Of a stretch of 24,729 bases of DNA, positions 1 through 10,771 are shown piece after piece. Both the position numbers and the translations under genes were made by a program. Source of the stretch: Parachlorella kessleri (Eukaryota > Chlorophyta > Trebouxiophyceae > Chlorellales > Chlorellaceae); the NCBI GenBank assembly GCA_001598975.1, contig BBXU01001715.1:1-24729 (forward strand), in the 5' to 3' direction. The notes beneath the pieces are model-generated. The model was not told where the DNA came from. It ran no database searches and worked only from the letters and a program-made list of their open reading frames with translations. Position 1 is the first letter of the stretch. Each line of letters starts with the position of its first letter.

Positions 1-3000
1 CGGGGGGAGGGAGAGAGAGCTGCTGTCACGGTGCCGCGGTGCGAGGCGTCACCAGCACATAGAAAGCCAAGCCTGTCAGATACACCCCGTGGACACCTCT
101 GTTGCAAGCCCACCACCCCCAACCACAAAGGCTACCAAGCGGGGGTACTCACTGAGTGGGTTGCTGGAGCCTGAGGAGGCCACTTGGTACACCTGGAGGC
201 CCGGCTGCTGGGCATGGTATGCCATGCTGGCCAGGGTAGCGTTCACCACATGATCCACGGGTATCACGTCAATCAGGCCCTGCAGCGGTTAGCATGGGAA
301 GTGTTCACCCTGGCAGCAGGCGTGCAGAGTCAAGGGTAATAGGGCTGGGGATGCGCCTTGCGTCTGACCCTAGCCTTGGTTGGCTACAAGCACAGACAGG
401 TCAGACGCCAAGCGAGTCTCAGTGCAGCACGGACATGCTAGACACCATGGCAGCACCCCTTTGCCAACTGGCCGCCGCCCCGGCCAACAACCAAGCGCTC
501 TGGTGACGCCTCCAAGGGTCAAACAGTGACCAAGCAGTGCTGTCTCCACCCCAGAGAGCACCCCTCACAGCACTCGTCCAGGGACCATGGAGCCTTACTG
601 CTCACGCTCGCGCCGCCATACAAAGCCCCACACAATCTCACTACACCTGCTTCTCTGCAGGGAACCCCGGCAGCTGGCCCTTGCCGTACGCGATGATGAT
701 GGGGTCACACATGCGGATTCCCTCGATCCACCCCCTGCAGCACAGACTGCTTGGCAGACTCAGGTCCGCAACATAGGTGTGCCACAGGGCCCTCCCCACA
801 GTGTTGACGCTGTTGCGAAGGGATATATCGTGCCTTTAGTAGTGCACAGTCAGACGCAAGGGTGGCCAGTGCTTGACAAAACGGTTCAGCTCGCAGCTGT
901 ATAGGACCCTACCATCCCTCCCAGACCAGGTACTTCAGTGCACCCAGATTCTTGTGGCACCCATGACATGTGCTCTCCCAGTAGTACAGAACTCACTCCA
1001 CGGGCTCCTTCCAGGCCCCCTCCACTATGGCTGGTCGCAGGATGACAGTAGGCATCCCCGCTTCCTACACCAGCAACGCAAAGGAAGGGCCTGAGAGGCG
1101 CTCGCACAGCGCATGCAACACCAGCAATCCAAGATCAACCGACAGCATGGGACATCGAGAAGGGCTGACGACCGGCCTGGAGCAAGAGCTCGGGTGAGCA
1201 GCAAGGCATGGACCAGAGAACACAACCACAAACACTCGCTCCGACGGACTAGCTTGGGGTGGGCTCTGAAGCTAAGCGTCCAACGAGGCAAGGTGACCTG
1301 TTGTGCCGCAGCCGCCCAGTGCAGCTGACAGCCTGCCTTGCCCCATCTTTTTACAGGCGGCCTTCCATAAGAGTGCAATGCAAAGCGTGTGTACCAACAC
1401 GTGCTGATGAGGGAGTCTTACCTTTGCCACCTCTCCAACCAGCATCTCTCCCATCGCCTTGGTGAACACGTAGGTGTCCTGCCAACCGTAGCGGTGGGCA
1501 CGGTTCAGCCCCATATCCTACAAGGCACACAGGGGCATATATGCAGCATAACTGTCAGCAACTGGAAAAAATGCCAACAAGGCAAGGAGGACCACTGTGG
1601 CTGCGAAAGACAGCCCTACAGACCTCAGACTCTACCCAGCCAGCCAGCCAGCCTCACAGCGTGCCAGCCACACAGCCAGCCTGCCACACAGGCGACCGCC
1701 CCACCTTCCATTCATCATTCATTCAGCCAGCCAGCCAGCAAGGAGCCAGCTCACCCTCACTCGGTGGTCCACCTCACTCTCTGAGTCAGACCCGCCCTCC
1801 TCACGCAAGAAGTCTCGAGCGAGGACCTCAGCTTTCAAGCCCTCCTCAACCTCTGCAAGTAGTACGCAGCCAGACGCAGGGGTGGCAGTAGGTGTGAGGT
1901 TCAGCGGTGCACATGCACAAGTCGATTCCCTGTCTGCAGGAGGAACCCTTTCACATGGAAGCTCGGGTGCCACTCATGCTTGCCCTAAGCTGCTCTCTGC
2001 TGACTTCCCTGTCCTCCAGTGGCGCCATTACAAATGGCTTCTTTTCCTTTCTTTTCTTGCCTCCCTGTCGTCCCTGAACCCCCACCGGCCGCTCACCTCT
2101 CCATACATCCAGCTCCGGCGCGTCCTCCCACCCTAGCTCGGCTGCGATTGTGGTGTTGAGCTCGAAAGGTTGCTCTGGGGTGCGCCCGCAGCGCATGCCG
2201 TTGGTGAAGCAGGTGGACACGTGCACCAGCAGCTGCAGCAAGGCAAGGCACAAGCATGCTGGTTTGGGCGGAGCCGAAGTGAAGAGGGAAAGGCAGGGCA
2301 TGCACACAAAGAGACCTATTAACCTGGGGGGTCCCAGACTGGGACAGTCTCACTCGTGCGTACCGTTGGGGAAGATATGCAGGCTCGTATCATCATTGTG
2401 CCAACACTCCTCCCGGGTACCTGGCAGCCCAATGAGTTCCCAGCCCCGTGCTGATACCATGCTTGAATACCGACCCCACCCACCCACCCACACAGGGAAA
2501 TGTACCTCCAAGTTTTTGCAGCCTGCGGCAAAGGCAGCCATGTCCCTGGCACCCAGTGTGTTGATCTTCAGGGCACGGTCATACCGCTCGTCAAACACGG
2601 TGTTGGCTGCCGAGTTGACCACCACGTCCAGCTGCATGAATCGGGAAAAAGCAGAAAGAAAGAACACATCCTTACCTATGTCCTTTGCCAGCATCAGGCA
2701 GCAACGGGAAACTTCATTTCGGCGACTCCATGCTTTCTGAAAGGCAGCTGGGAAACAGCCGGCCTTTTCATCGCATGACAGGCTCTGTCCAAGAAGCTAT
2801 CAAAACAACACTCGCAGCAAGTAACTCTCGACCAACAGATACACAAGCAAATGCCCTACACTAAATCCCTTCTTCAGGCTTGCAGGGCTGCCTGCCACAG
2901 CGGCATGCCCAGCCAGCCCTATCCAGCGCCCCCATGCCATATCTATCAACCCTCTCCTCTTCACTCAGCTATGCCCAAGAACTCGTACCTTCTCCTGCAG

Positions 3001-3920
3001 CTGCGCCCTCACATCTTCTGCAATGCTCATGTTGGGCCGCCCCAGGTCCCCTTCCACCGCTGTCAGCTTGCTCATCATAAACGCCTCATAGTCGTCCCCA
3101 TAGCGCTGGCGCAGGCGCGCATAGGCCGGGTTGGTCAGAACCTGAACAGGTGTTGGATGCTGTGTGGTGGGCGGGCCAGGTGGTGAGTGTGACGAATATA
3201 TCCGGAGGACCAAGGTGACAAGCACTGCTCTCTTTCACACGTGCAGCTGCAAACCCCTGGCAGCCTTCTTACCAGTACCTCATATATGTAATATGGGGAT
3301 TGTAAAGGTGGTAAGGCGCTGGCGCTGGTTGTGTCCATACATACGGAAGCTATGCCAGCCATGCCAGCCAATCTGCCAGTTGAAGGACAGCTCATGTCCC
3401 TTAGTGCATGAGGCCCACCCAGCGGATGGCCCCGCAGTGGCCCACAGTGAATCCCGAGACTTGCCTGCTGCCGGATCCTTTCCGCGCCTGTCAGCCCCTT
3501 CCCCGGACGGACTAGCAGGTACAGCTGCTCCACATCTGGCTGCTCATAAAGGATCTTCTCCACCAGGGCCTGCAACCACCACACCATGCCATATTGCTGC
3601 CGGTCATTGCTGCCGGTCAGATTGCTTGAGGCAGACCAAAAAGAAAGGAAGGCGCAAGTGGGATTTGCATGCCGCAGGACAAACACTGGCGGTCCCACTG
3701 GTAAAGACAGCCACCACCACCGCACGGGCACCCCAGCTGCCACCCATGCATTTCCCTTGTAGACAACTGGCATTGCCAGCCTCGAAGCCAGAGGCCGTGG
3801 TGGGAAGCGATGAGGCAACACAGAGCTGCTGACCTTCGCCAGGAAGCCCGTGGCTCCGCTTATGAGTATGTTCTTGCCTCTCAAGAAGTGCCTGATGCTG
3901 GGCACCTCAAGCTGCACCAT
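1..3920 (-). CDS. FAR: Fatty acyl-CoA reductase, partial (3' end outside window)
   Basis: Reduces fatty acyl-CoA or acyl-ACP to a primary fatty alcohol with NADPH, feeding wax, ether-lipid or surface-lipid synthesis (family knowledge). Exons on the minus strand: 3920-3834, 3569-3465, 3141-2989, 2631-2506, 2232-2097, 1852-1755, 1517-1422, 1064-997, 734-647, 279-153. They join in frame and give about 361 residues. Visible motifs are the Rossmann NAD(P) loop SGATGFLAK (residues 21-29), LYLLVRP after strand 2, [16 protein letters not shown], and the catalytic Tyr-Lys pair YVFTK (about 251-255) in [24 protein letters not shown] and [10 protein letters not shown] end the NAD_binding_4 domain. The C-terminal 'Sterile' domain must lie beyond base 1. 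The ATG at 3920 is chosen because an in-frame TAA lies 14 codons upstream (3962-3960). No transit or signal peptide is seen. The exon 6 end is uncertain: 1755 (donor GTGAGC) or 1773 (GTGGAC). Intron 2 is GC-AG. Confidence 0.88.
1637..1750. repeat. CAGC-type microsatellite clusters in FAR intron
   Basis: Two blocks of the tetranucleotide CAGC (CAGCCAGCCAGCCAGCC at 1637-1653 and a similar block from 1724) with scattered copies between. They sit in the intron between FAR exons 6 and 7, and the second block abuts the proposed exon 6 donor, so length changes could affect it. No coding role is evident. Confidence 0.8.
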
Positions 3921-5808
3921 GTACACACGTTTTTTTAGGGTTATGAAACAGGGATGCTGTTAGCCCCAAGCACGGTGCTGATCCCTTGGTAGAGCGCACC
4001 AACCTGCAATGTGGCACCGCCGTAAGAATACTGGGCAGTCGTTGCAGGCAAGGCACTGATGAGAAAGGATAGCTCAGCCCACCTTGCTGGACCTTCGAGG
4101 GGGGGCCTCTGCCTGCTGAGTGCTGCTGGCCTTGAAAGCCACCGTGCACATTCCGCGGCGTGAGCTTGCAGTCCTGCTTAGTGTGAAAGGGGGGAGGTGC
4201 ATATTGCACACCACAAGATGCCGTCGGGCCTGTGCTTGTCGGTGAGGATGGACTTTCAGGTCGCTTGTGCAGCATGACAGGAATGGCAGGCAAGCCAAGC
4301 TGTAGTAGGGGCACCCCTTCGTGCCAGAACCGCCACCCTGGCCAAGGACTAAGCACTCAGGGCGGTGTTTCCCAGGAGCACACCTAGATACTAATCGGGC
4401 CGCTGGGCTACACTGCTGCAGGCCGTCATTGCTGTAAAGACTTGACCTCAGCCTGCAGCAACAAAGCGATGCGCCACTGGCCCTGGTAAGGGCTTTGAGG
4501 AACAACCGAGCAGGGTGCTGGTGAGATGGCAGCATCTCTATCTTATTTCCGTCCACAGAAGCGCAGGGCAGGGGCGGATAGGTGCAGTGGTTGCAACACC
4601 TGGCAGTCAAAGTCCAAGGCGCGCCTAGATCACACATGTTGCGCCAGTGCGGACAACATGTACCCAGAGCCACTTGGACTAAACATATAACTCGGAGGAG
4701 AAGCAAGGACTGGGGGAAACCCAACGTTGCGTCGAACCCGACTGACCTCCTGAAACGAGCAGTACATGCACGCAGATCACCCAGCTCCCACGCACCGGCC
4801 ACGGCCCCCAGGACGACAGCAATGGACTCCATGTGTGGTCTCGCTCAATGCCAGCGTGACTCTTGGTTGCCTAGGCACAATCAACATAACTTGACGTCGC
4901 ACCGTGCAAGGAAGTGTCGCCCTAGGCATACCCTGTCAATCTGTTGCCCTGCAGCCCACCCTATACCTTAATTAGCCTGGCGTGCAAGCATGTCAAATAA
5001 GCGCACCCCCCATTTGTAAACTGGAGACACGTCGTAGCCCTTCCCGCGACCAGGGCGGCAACCAAACCTCAACGACTTCCTGATTTGGCTGAGGAGGAAA
5101 CACGTTGCCGAACACCAACTAAAGGCATGAGCGCCAACACAGACCCAGAGCAACCATGATGCACCCAGCCTAATGGTGGTACTGCAGCAGCCGCCACAAG
5201 CCGCCAGCTGGCAAGGTAACTCCTAACTGTTATTAAGGCAGAGAAAGTGCGAACAGCACACTGATACCTCGCAGGTTTGCAACTGGGTGCAATGAACAAC
5301 CGTACCTTGTTTCACCCAGTTGGGTCGTGTGCAGCAGCAAATCCTGCAACCGATGCCCAGCTAACCAGGATAGAATACGCAAGACTTGCCAAGTTGGTGA
5401 CCAGAGTGGGCTGGGGTCTTTGGACGACACTGGCCCTCCCGTCCTGATTTAAAGCTCTGGAACTGTCAGGCCACTGCAGGCTCAAACTTGTTCAAGGGTG
5501 CTGCCTTTACAAACTATGCTGTGCCATACGGGCTTTTGAGGTGGAGCCACGCTGTATGAAACCACTGCCTGATAGTCAAAGCACATGCACGCCGAACAAC
5601 TCGCTAACCTAACAAGACTGCAGGGCAAGCTGCACAATATCAAAGGTGGGGTCACGTAGTATGTATCATATGTGCTGTCAATGCAAAACTGGAATATGAC
5701 CGTATTCATTGCGTTCCATTGAACCTATACCCAAAAGTCGGGGGTGCAAGTGCACCCAAAGAATCAGAAACGGAGGATAGCTGAAGAGTTTCCCCAAGGG
5801 CTGAACGC
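3921..5808. other. Intergenic region without a recognisable gene
   Basis: This stretch is the 5' flank of the FAR gene and the 3' flank of the FAS1 gene. Open frames exist on both strands, the longest on the minus strand at 4832-4074. None shows a domain, plausible composition or a chain of splice-compatible exons. A TGTAA motif on the minus strand at 5511-5507 probably ends the FAS1 transcript. The FAR promoter should lie in the part next to 3920, but I see no clear TATA box. A small or lineage-specific gene cannot be excluded. Confidence 0.55.
5507..5511 (-). other. Probable poly(A) signal of the CBM14-FAS1 gene
   Basis: TGTAA on the minus strand, about 300 bases past the stop codon at 5809. 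It is the first such motif downstream. TGTAA is the usual poly(A) signal in chlorophyte algae; its use here is inferred. Confidence 0.45.
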
Positions 5809-8527
5809 CTACACCAAGTTGGAGGGCACCAACACCTGCACACATGGCGTGGGACACATGGTCAGCCTTGTGCGCAAGAGTGTGCAAAGCTCTGCTATTA
5901 GAGACGGTCACTCATGCTCCTCACAATAACAGGTGTGCAGGCACAATGCCCACCCGAGGTCAGCACACCTCGGTACACTCTATAGCGCCTGAATACCATA
6001 TCAGCCACGCACGCAACGCAGCCTCCCTTGCACTCACCGCGTCAATGACGTGGGCGATGGAGTTGCAGAAGACAAGGTCAGGGAACACCACGGTGGCCGC
6101 AGGGCCGCCCTCGGGCACAATCTTCACCACGTTGGGGGTGGCAAGGTCCACCTGCAGTGAGCAGCATTGGTAAGTTAGGGTCCCAGGGCAATCTTGAGGT
6201 GCAAAGGGGAGCCCGACCAAGCTCAGGTTGTTCCCTTGGTGTAGAAGGCAGGTTTGCAGCACAGCTGCACCGACGAGGCAACCGCGGCGGCATTCCTGGA
6301 GCTGCATGAAGAGTGTGTTGGCGTGTGCAGACATAGCCAGCACCTGGGCCTGGGGAGCACACACAAATCTGTTGACCACGTGCAATCCATTGCTAACTGC
6401 CAGAGGGGGCACTCACAGTCAGGGTCTGGTTGCTGTTGAGGGTGGGCAGCACCTCAGCGTTGGTCAGGTTGGCGGCATAGGCAGCCACACCAGGCACCAC
6501 GTGGGTCAGCAGCACCTGCGGTGGGGAGGGGAAAAGGTAGCAGACTGTGGAGCTGCACTTTCTCTCCACCCAGACTTTAACGCAAGTCTGCGTCGTGACA
6601 ACTGCCGCTGGTCGGAAACAGCAAGCAAGGCAGCAACCTCCCGACTGTGTAGTCTACGCTTCGGGCAGTCACGGCCGGCAGCTGAAGGGGGGGCCGCCTC
6701 TCATACCTTCTCGATCACGGGCAGGACCTCCTCGCTGAGGGGGGCGTCGGAGGCGGTGAGGTTGGCGGCAGGGAAGCCGGTGGCCTTGACTAGGGCCAGG
6801 AAGGCCTCGTTGGTGGGCAGGAAGATGGTGGAGGTGAGGGTGCTGTTGTCCAGGACAGTGTCCAGGCCAGTAGCCTGCGAGCACTCCAAACAAAAGGTAA
6901 GAAGCCAGTCGGTCGGCAGTGCTTATTCCCAAATACCATGCTGGCACTTTGGGGCAAGCCGCACAGGTCCCTTCCGGTCACCTGTCACCCATGTAATACA
7001 TAGTCCACCCTTCCTAAAGCTGCATGGCAGGGGAAATGCAGGGCTCAGCCGTACACAGCTGCCCGAAAGGCATTGCAAACTCACCACCAGGGCGGCATTG
7101 AGGATGCTCAGCTCGGGGGTAGCCTTCACAGCGTAGTAGGGGGTCGCACACTGCAGCAAGGCCAGGATGGCATATTCTTTTAGTGTGACCGGGCATATTC
7201 ATTTAGTGTGACCGATTGCAGTGGAACCTAGAGCGCATCAGCTGCATGTTGCTAGCTAGTAGGAGGCGTGCAGACAGCCTTGCGGGCAGGGTTTTGTTGG
7301 CAGACGAGATGTATAGCACCGGCAATACTGTTCAACCACAGCTGGGTCGCTCACCTCCCCATTGCAGTCAGGGGTGTTGTCGGCATAGTCGCAAACGCCG
7401 CTGTATGCATTGAAGTAGGTGGTGTTTGGGCACTGCATGACCACGGGGGTGTCGCCTGCGCCCGTGCAGGACCAGAACTTGCTGCTGCAGATGGCGCCGT
7501 TTGCAAAGCTGCCAGCGCCCGGGCACTGCATAGCAAGCAACAACCCAATTGAGCCGATCAGCCAGTGGGAGATTACGCTTAGGGCAGTTGCGATCAGGCC
7601 AGGTCCGAACGGGGTCTGTAGTGTTGCTTACAGTGCTCGACAGCAATCTAGAATTCAAGCACTGCCCTTCTTGCCAATTTGGCAGAGCCCTCATCATATG
7701 AGCTGGGCAAACCGAAGACCTGGAACGCATCGGAGGAATACCTTGTGCCAATTCTCACCTTTCCAGTGACATATGGGCAGCTGGACACGGCCGAGGCAAA
7801 GTTGCAAGAGGAGATTGAAGGGTCAAACACAGTCCCTGCGAAGGCACATGCACATGGATATCACAAGGTTGGGTGGGAATAAGGAGGAATAAAGAGCCTG
7901 CCAAGCATGATAACCAAACCAGACCCGCCGGCAAGCCTTATGATACTCCTCTTTAAGGCCCACAGACACCTCCTGTCGTCCCCCAGACCCACGGATGAAG
8001 CCGTGTGATACCCCTCCCAGGGCCCATAACTACCTCCTGACGCCCTCACCTGCTGCACACGACATCTCCACAGGTGTGGCGGCAGTGGCAGAACATGACC
8101 AGAACTTGTCAGAGCACTCGCTGCCAGGGACTGGGAACAGGCCTTGCCCCTTACAGCTATCTGCCAGTATGCGCCTGGCTTGTGCGGCACCTGCAAGGAC
8201 AGGCAAGGCTACACTTCTCAGCTCCTGAACCTGTCATATAGGACAGAAGCTGCTGGTCCAGAACCCTTTCCAGAAACGTCTCCTTGGCCTAGGCGAGCAC
8301 AGATGGGTGGCTGCCGACGGGGAACGCGCCCATCTGTCCCCCCACTCCACGAGCCGAGCAGGTTGCTTTACCCTTTCTACGGTATGATCAGGTCATATTC
8401 AAGCAGGCCCTAAGGCATTAGCCGCTTGGCAGCCCTCCGATGATATGCGACACAGTGGCACAAGGCTCCTGCCGGCAGCTGGTGTCGACTCACCAACAAG
8501 CGCGAGGATCAATACCAGGAGCTTCAT
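5809..8527 (-). CDS. Secreted protein with two CBM14 domains and one FAS1 domain
   Basis: Nine minus-strand exons: 8527-8494, 8190-8050, 7835-7759, 7525-7355, 7150-7085, 6874-6707, 6515-6417, 6151-6038, 5835-5809 (ending TAG). They total 897 nt, 298 aa. The start MKLLVLILALVGAAQA is a signal peptide, probably cut after residue 16, so the protein is predicted to be extracellular. CBM14 domain 1 (residues 24-78) has cysteines spaced C-x12-C-x6-C-x11-C-x12-C-x8-C. Domain 2 (85-138) has C-x11-C-x6-C-x11-C-x12-C-x8-C, and both carry KFWSC. This is the six-Cys chitin-binding pattern. Residues 142-298 form a FAS1 adhesion domain, with FLPTNEAF as the H1 motif, LLTHVVPG centrally, and HVIDAVLVP as the C-terminal motif. 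No GPI-anchor tail is seen. Likely role, by inference: binding chitin-like wall glycan and mediating matrix adhesion. The last coding exon is only 27 nt, but it supplies the expected FAS1 end. Confidence 0.88.
7170..7214. repeat. 22-bp tandem duplication in FAS1-gene intron 4
   Basis: Two copies (7170-7191 and 7193-7214) differ at one base and are 23 bases apart. They lie just upstream, in transcript sense, of the exon 5 acceptor at 7152-7151. Read on the minus strand each copy contains CACTAAA, a branch-point-like sequence, so the duplication probably doubled the branch-point region. Confidence 0.85.
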
Positions 8528-9240
8528 ATTTGCTCGTTTGACACCTGCAGCGGGTTGCGCAGTCGTCGGGTAACCGCATGCATACTGTGATGATCACAAG
8601 ATGATGATCACATCTTGGTTCATGACCCATACTTGGCGTTATCTTCACTCCTCCCGGGCTTATAAGCAGCCAACAGACCTGAAAGGGCGCAGCGTCAGTG
8701 GGAAGTACGAAGTCCTTGAGCGAATGCGTAGTCCAGTGTAGAGAAGAGAGTAATCGCGAGTGATTCGTCGTGCGTCCACTTATGTAGTTTCTCGAGGGGC
8801 CCTGAGCAATTGCCACGCAACCTGCATCTTTCCCCTCGCGCGGGTTTGTACAGTCACGGGAAGCCGGCGGCCGCAGGAATGTTTGCACTGACAGCTTGCA
8901 GTCAGACGACGATCCGCAGGTGGTGTGAAGCTCTGTCGCAGTAAGCTGAGGGGTTGTAGAAGAAGCATCATGTGCTTGGCTCGGGGCTTTGCTCTAGACT
9001 TCAAGATGAGTGATGTATGCCAGCCATGCCAGCACTGAGCGCATACAGGAGTGATCGACAGCGAAACATCGCCTGATACCAGTCAAGGAAGGCCATGGCC
9101 GCAAATATGCGCCCGGGCGCGCTCTGGCAAGCTCTCCAACGTTGGACTGACCAGCGTCACGCGTGCAAGGGAAAATAAAAATTTGCCAGCTTGAACCTCC
9201 GTGGCATCTCTGCCTCTCAGTGAAGCACACGGGCGCTAAC
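8528..9240. promoter_or_regulatory. Divergent promoter region between two secreted-protein genes
   Basis: 713 bases separate the start codons of the CBM14-FAS1 gene (-) and the Cys/Ala-rich gene (+). GATGATCACA occurs twice (8589-8598 and 8603-8612), 62-85 bases upstream of the minus-strand ATG. A palindromic TATA-like GCTTATAAGC lies at 8658-8667. An A/T-rich patch (about 9172-9184) lies 57-70 bases upstream of the plus-strand ATG. These are candidate core elements only. No other gene is visible here. Confidence 0.45.
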
Positions 9241-10491
9241 ATGCGAGCGAAGGCATTCGTATGGATCCTGTTGGCAGGTCAGGCTGCAGCCAGTCCCCTA
9301 CCTGACTCTTCCATTCATGAAGTCACTCTGGGGCAGAGCACTGAAAGGTAGTGTCGCTTGCACACGCCTGCAGGAGCACTCTTGCAACAAGCGGCCTGCT
9401 TTGTTGACCCCTGCCAGTGCACAGCTGACGGGCTCAGTGGGCCTGTGCAAACCAGCAGAGTTGGGTGTGCCCAACACTCCTTCTCAGCTGGTGACGTTGG
9501 CTACTATTGCATGGTGGTCGACCCAGCTCTCTGCTCCACTGCCGCTCCATCTCAGCAGTTCCCAGGGGCTGCGTGGGTGTCGTGCACCCCTAGGTCTGTG
9601 CGTGACAGCACAGCAACTGCGTTGACATCAGCCGCTGCGACCTGTAGCAGTGGGCCGGCCTCTGCCAATGCAGCAGCGACCGCCAGTGCTACAGCAGGTG
9701 AGCACTGGTGGGCCTCACAACATGTCCCTGCATCTTGCTCCTCTCTTATGCCCCGTTTCTGGCGTGGCAGCATAGGCGATCAGACCACCACCCAATATGT
9801 TTACCAGTGGTGCAGGTAGCTCCCCCTCTCATAAAGATAGCCCTCACCAGCATGACGTGCCCAAGTACACATCAGCCTCTCAGCAGCAGGCCGCCAACAC
9901 TGCTGCTGCCATGGCAGCAGCAAACGCGGTAGCTCTGGGATGCGGGCTGGCTCAGGCTGTCGCACAGGCCTCAGCAGAAGCAACAGGTATGCATAGGGGG
10001 AAGCAGATACGTGTTTGTTGGTGGCAGGCCAGCCTGAGGGAAGATAGTGTTGAACTGTACTGGATGGACTTGATGCAACTGCTTCCCCCCCTCAGCCCTG
10101 ACCCCTACCGCAGGTAAGAGAGGCCTCCGATTGGCATTGAACTCGGTGCCGGTCGACTGGCGTGCACTTTGCAGGCACGCTTGCGCCTGGCTCCCAGGCA
10201 CCCCTGCACCTCTCGGCTCAAGCCCTGGCACAAGCCCAAGCGCTGGCCTACAGCCCAGGCTGCCTGCAGGACCCTTCTGGGGCCTTTGGCTGTGCCCTGG
10301 CCAGTGCAGTAGCAACTGCCCAGCGTGGCGACAGCATCACAGTGACCAACAGCGGGCCCCAGAATGTCCCAATCCGGGTTACTCTACAAGCAAAGGCCTA
10401 CGCCAGCGCTGTGGCTCAGGCCCAGGATATCCTTGGCAGTGGGCAGTGTCAGGACCTGGCTGGGCCTGCCCCAGGGGCCGCCCTGCCCTAA
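9241..10491 (+). CDS. Secreted Cys- and Ala-rich protein, family not recognised
   Basis: Four exons: 9241-9277, 9374-9697, 9816-9986, 10175-10491 (TAA). They total 849 nt, 282 aa. All three introns are phase 1 and split a Gly codon (G|GN). The start MRAKAFVWILLAGALLQQ is a signal peptide completed across intron 1. If intron 1 is retained, the frame stops at 9349. The mature N-terminus (about residues 21-83) is Cys-rich, with cysteines at 21, 26, 28, 44, 58, 66 and 83 and the motifs VGCAQH, YYCMVVDPALC and FPGAAWVSC. The rest is long Ala/Gln/Ser-rich segments (for example CGLAQAVAQASAEA and ALAQAQALA) that would form amphipathic helices, interrupted by a few cysteines, then a short beta-like DSITVTNSGPQNVPIRVTL. 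It diverges from the CBM14-FAS1 gene. I infer an extracellular structural role; no enzyme motif is visible. Confidence 0.72.
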
Positions 10492-10630
10492 TGCATGCCA
10501 GTGTGGTACAGGAAGTCCCTACCAGATGGGTACTATTTGCACCTAGGGATGTGCACTCATTTGACACTAATTGGAGATGTGTGTTAAATCAGGTGCCCTG
10601 ACTAGTTGGTTGCAAGGCATGCGCTTATGG

Positions 10631-10635
10631 TGTAA
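10631..10635 (+). other. Probable poly(A) signal of the Ala-rich gene
   Basis: TGTAA, 140 bases after the stop codon at 10491, at the distance usual for chlorophyte 3' UTRs. Confidence 0.5.
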
Positions 10636-10766
10636 CACTGCTGCGGCCATTCTTCACCCAGTTTTAGACTCAGCCCAAATGGTTGGAAAAGAGTCGTGAT
10701 ACCCCGAGGTGCAACCATTTACCTGACTCTCCTTGGGTGTTGGAAACCATTGGCCTGTTTTCCCTA

Positions 10767-10771
10767 TTACA
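10767..10771 (-). other. Probable poly(A) signal of RPL8
   Basis: TGTAA on the minus strand, 170 bases after the RPL8 stop at 10941. It is the first such motif on that strand past the stop. Confidence 0.5.

Noticed and set aside
3135..3926. 263-aa continuous minus-strand frame over the start of the FAR gene
   Set aside because: It reads through the first introns of FAR. The inserted stretches lack FAR similarity and the exon-intron model restores the conserved domain exactly.
4074..4832. 252-aa minus-strand open frame upstream of FAR
   Set aside because: Composition is unlike a conserved protein and no motif is visible. It cannot be spliced in frame to FAR exon 1 without crossing the in-frame stop at 3962-3960. 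It might still be part of an untranslated leader.
6228..7136. 302-aa open frame on the plus strand
   Set aside because: It runs antisense across FAS1 exons 5-7 and their introns, has no domain-like features, and reflects GC-rich codon bias of the true minus-strand gene.
9278..9351. Unspliced continuation of the Ala-rich gene's first exon to the TAG at 9349
   Set aside because: It would give a 36-aa peptide only. The splice 9277-9374 completes the signal peptide and joins in frame to the Cys-rich exon.
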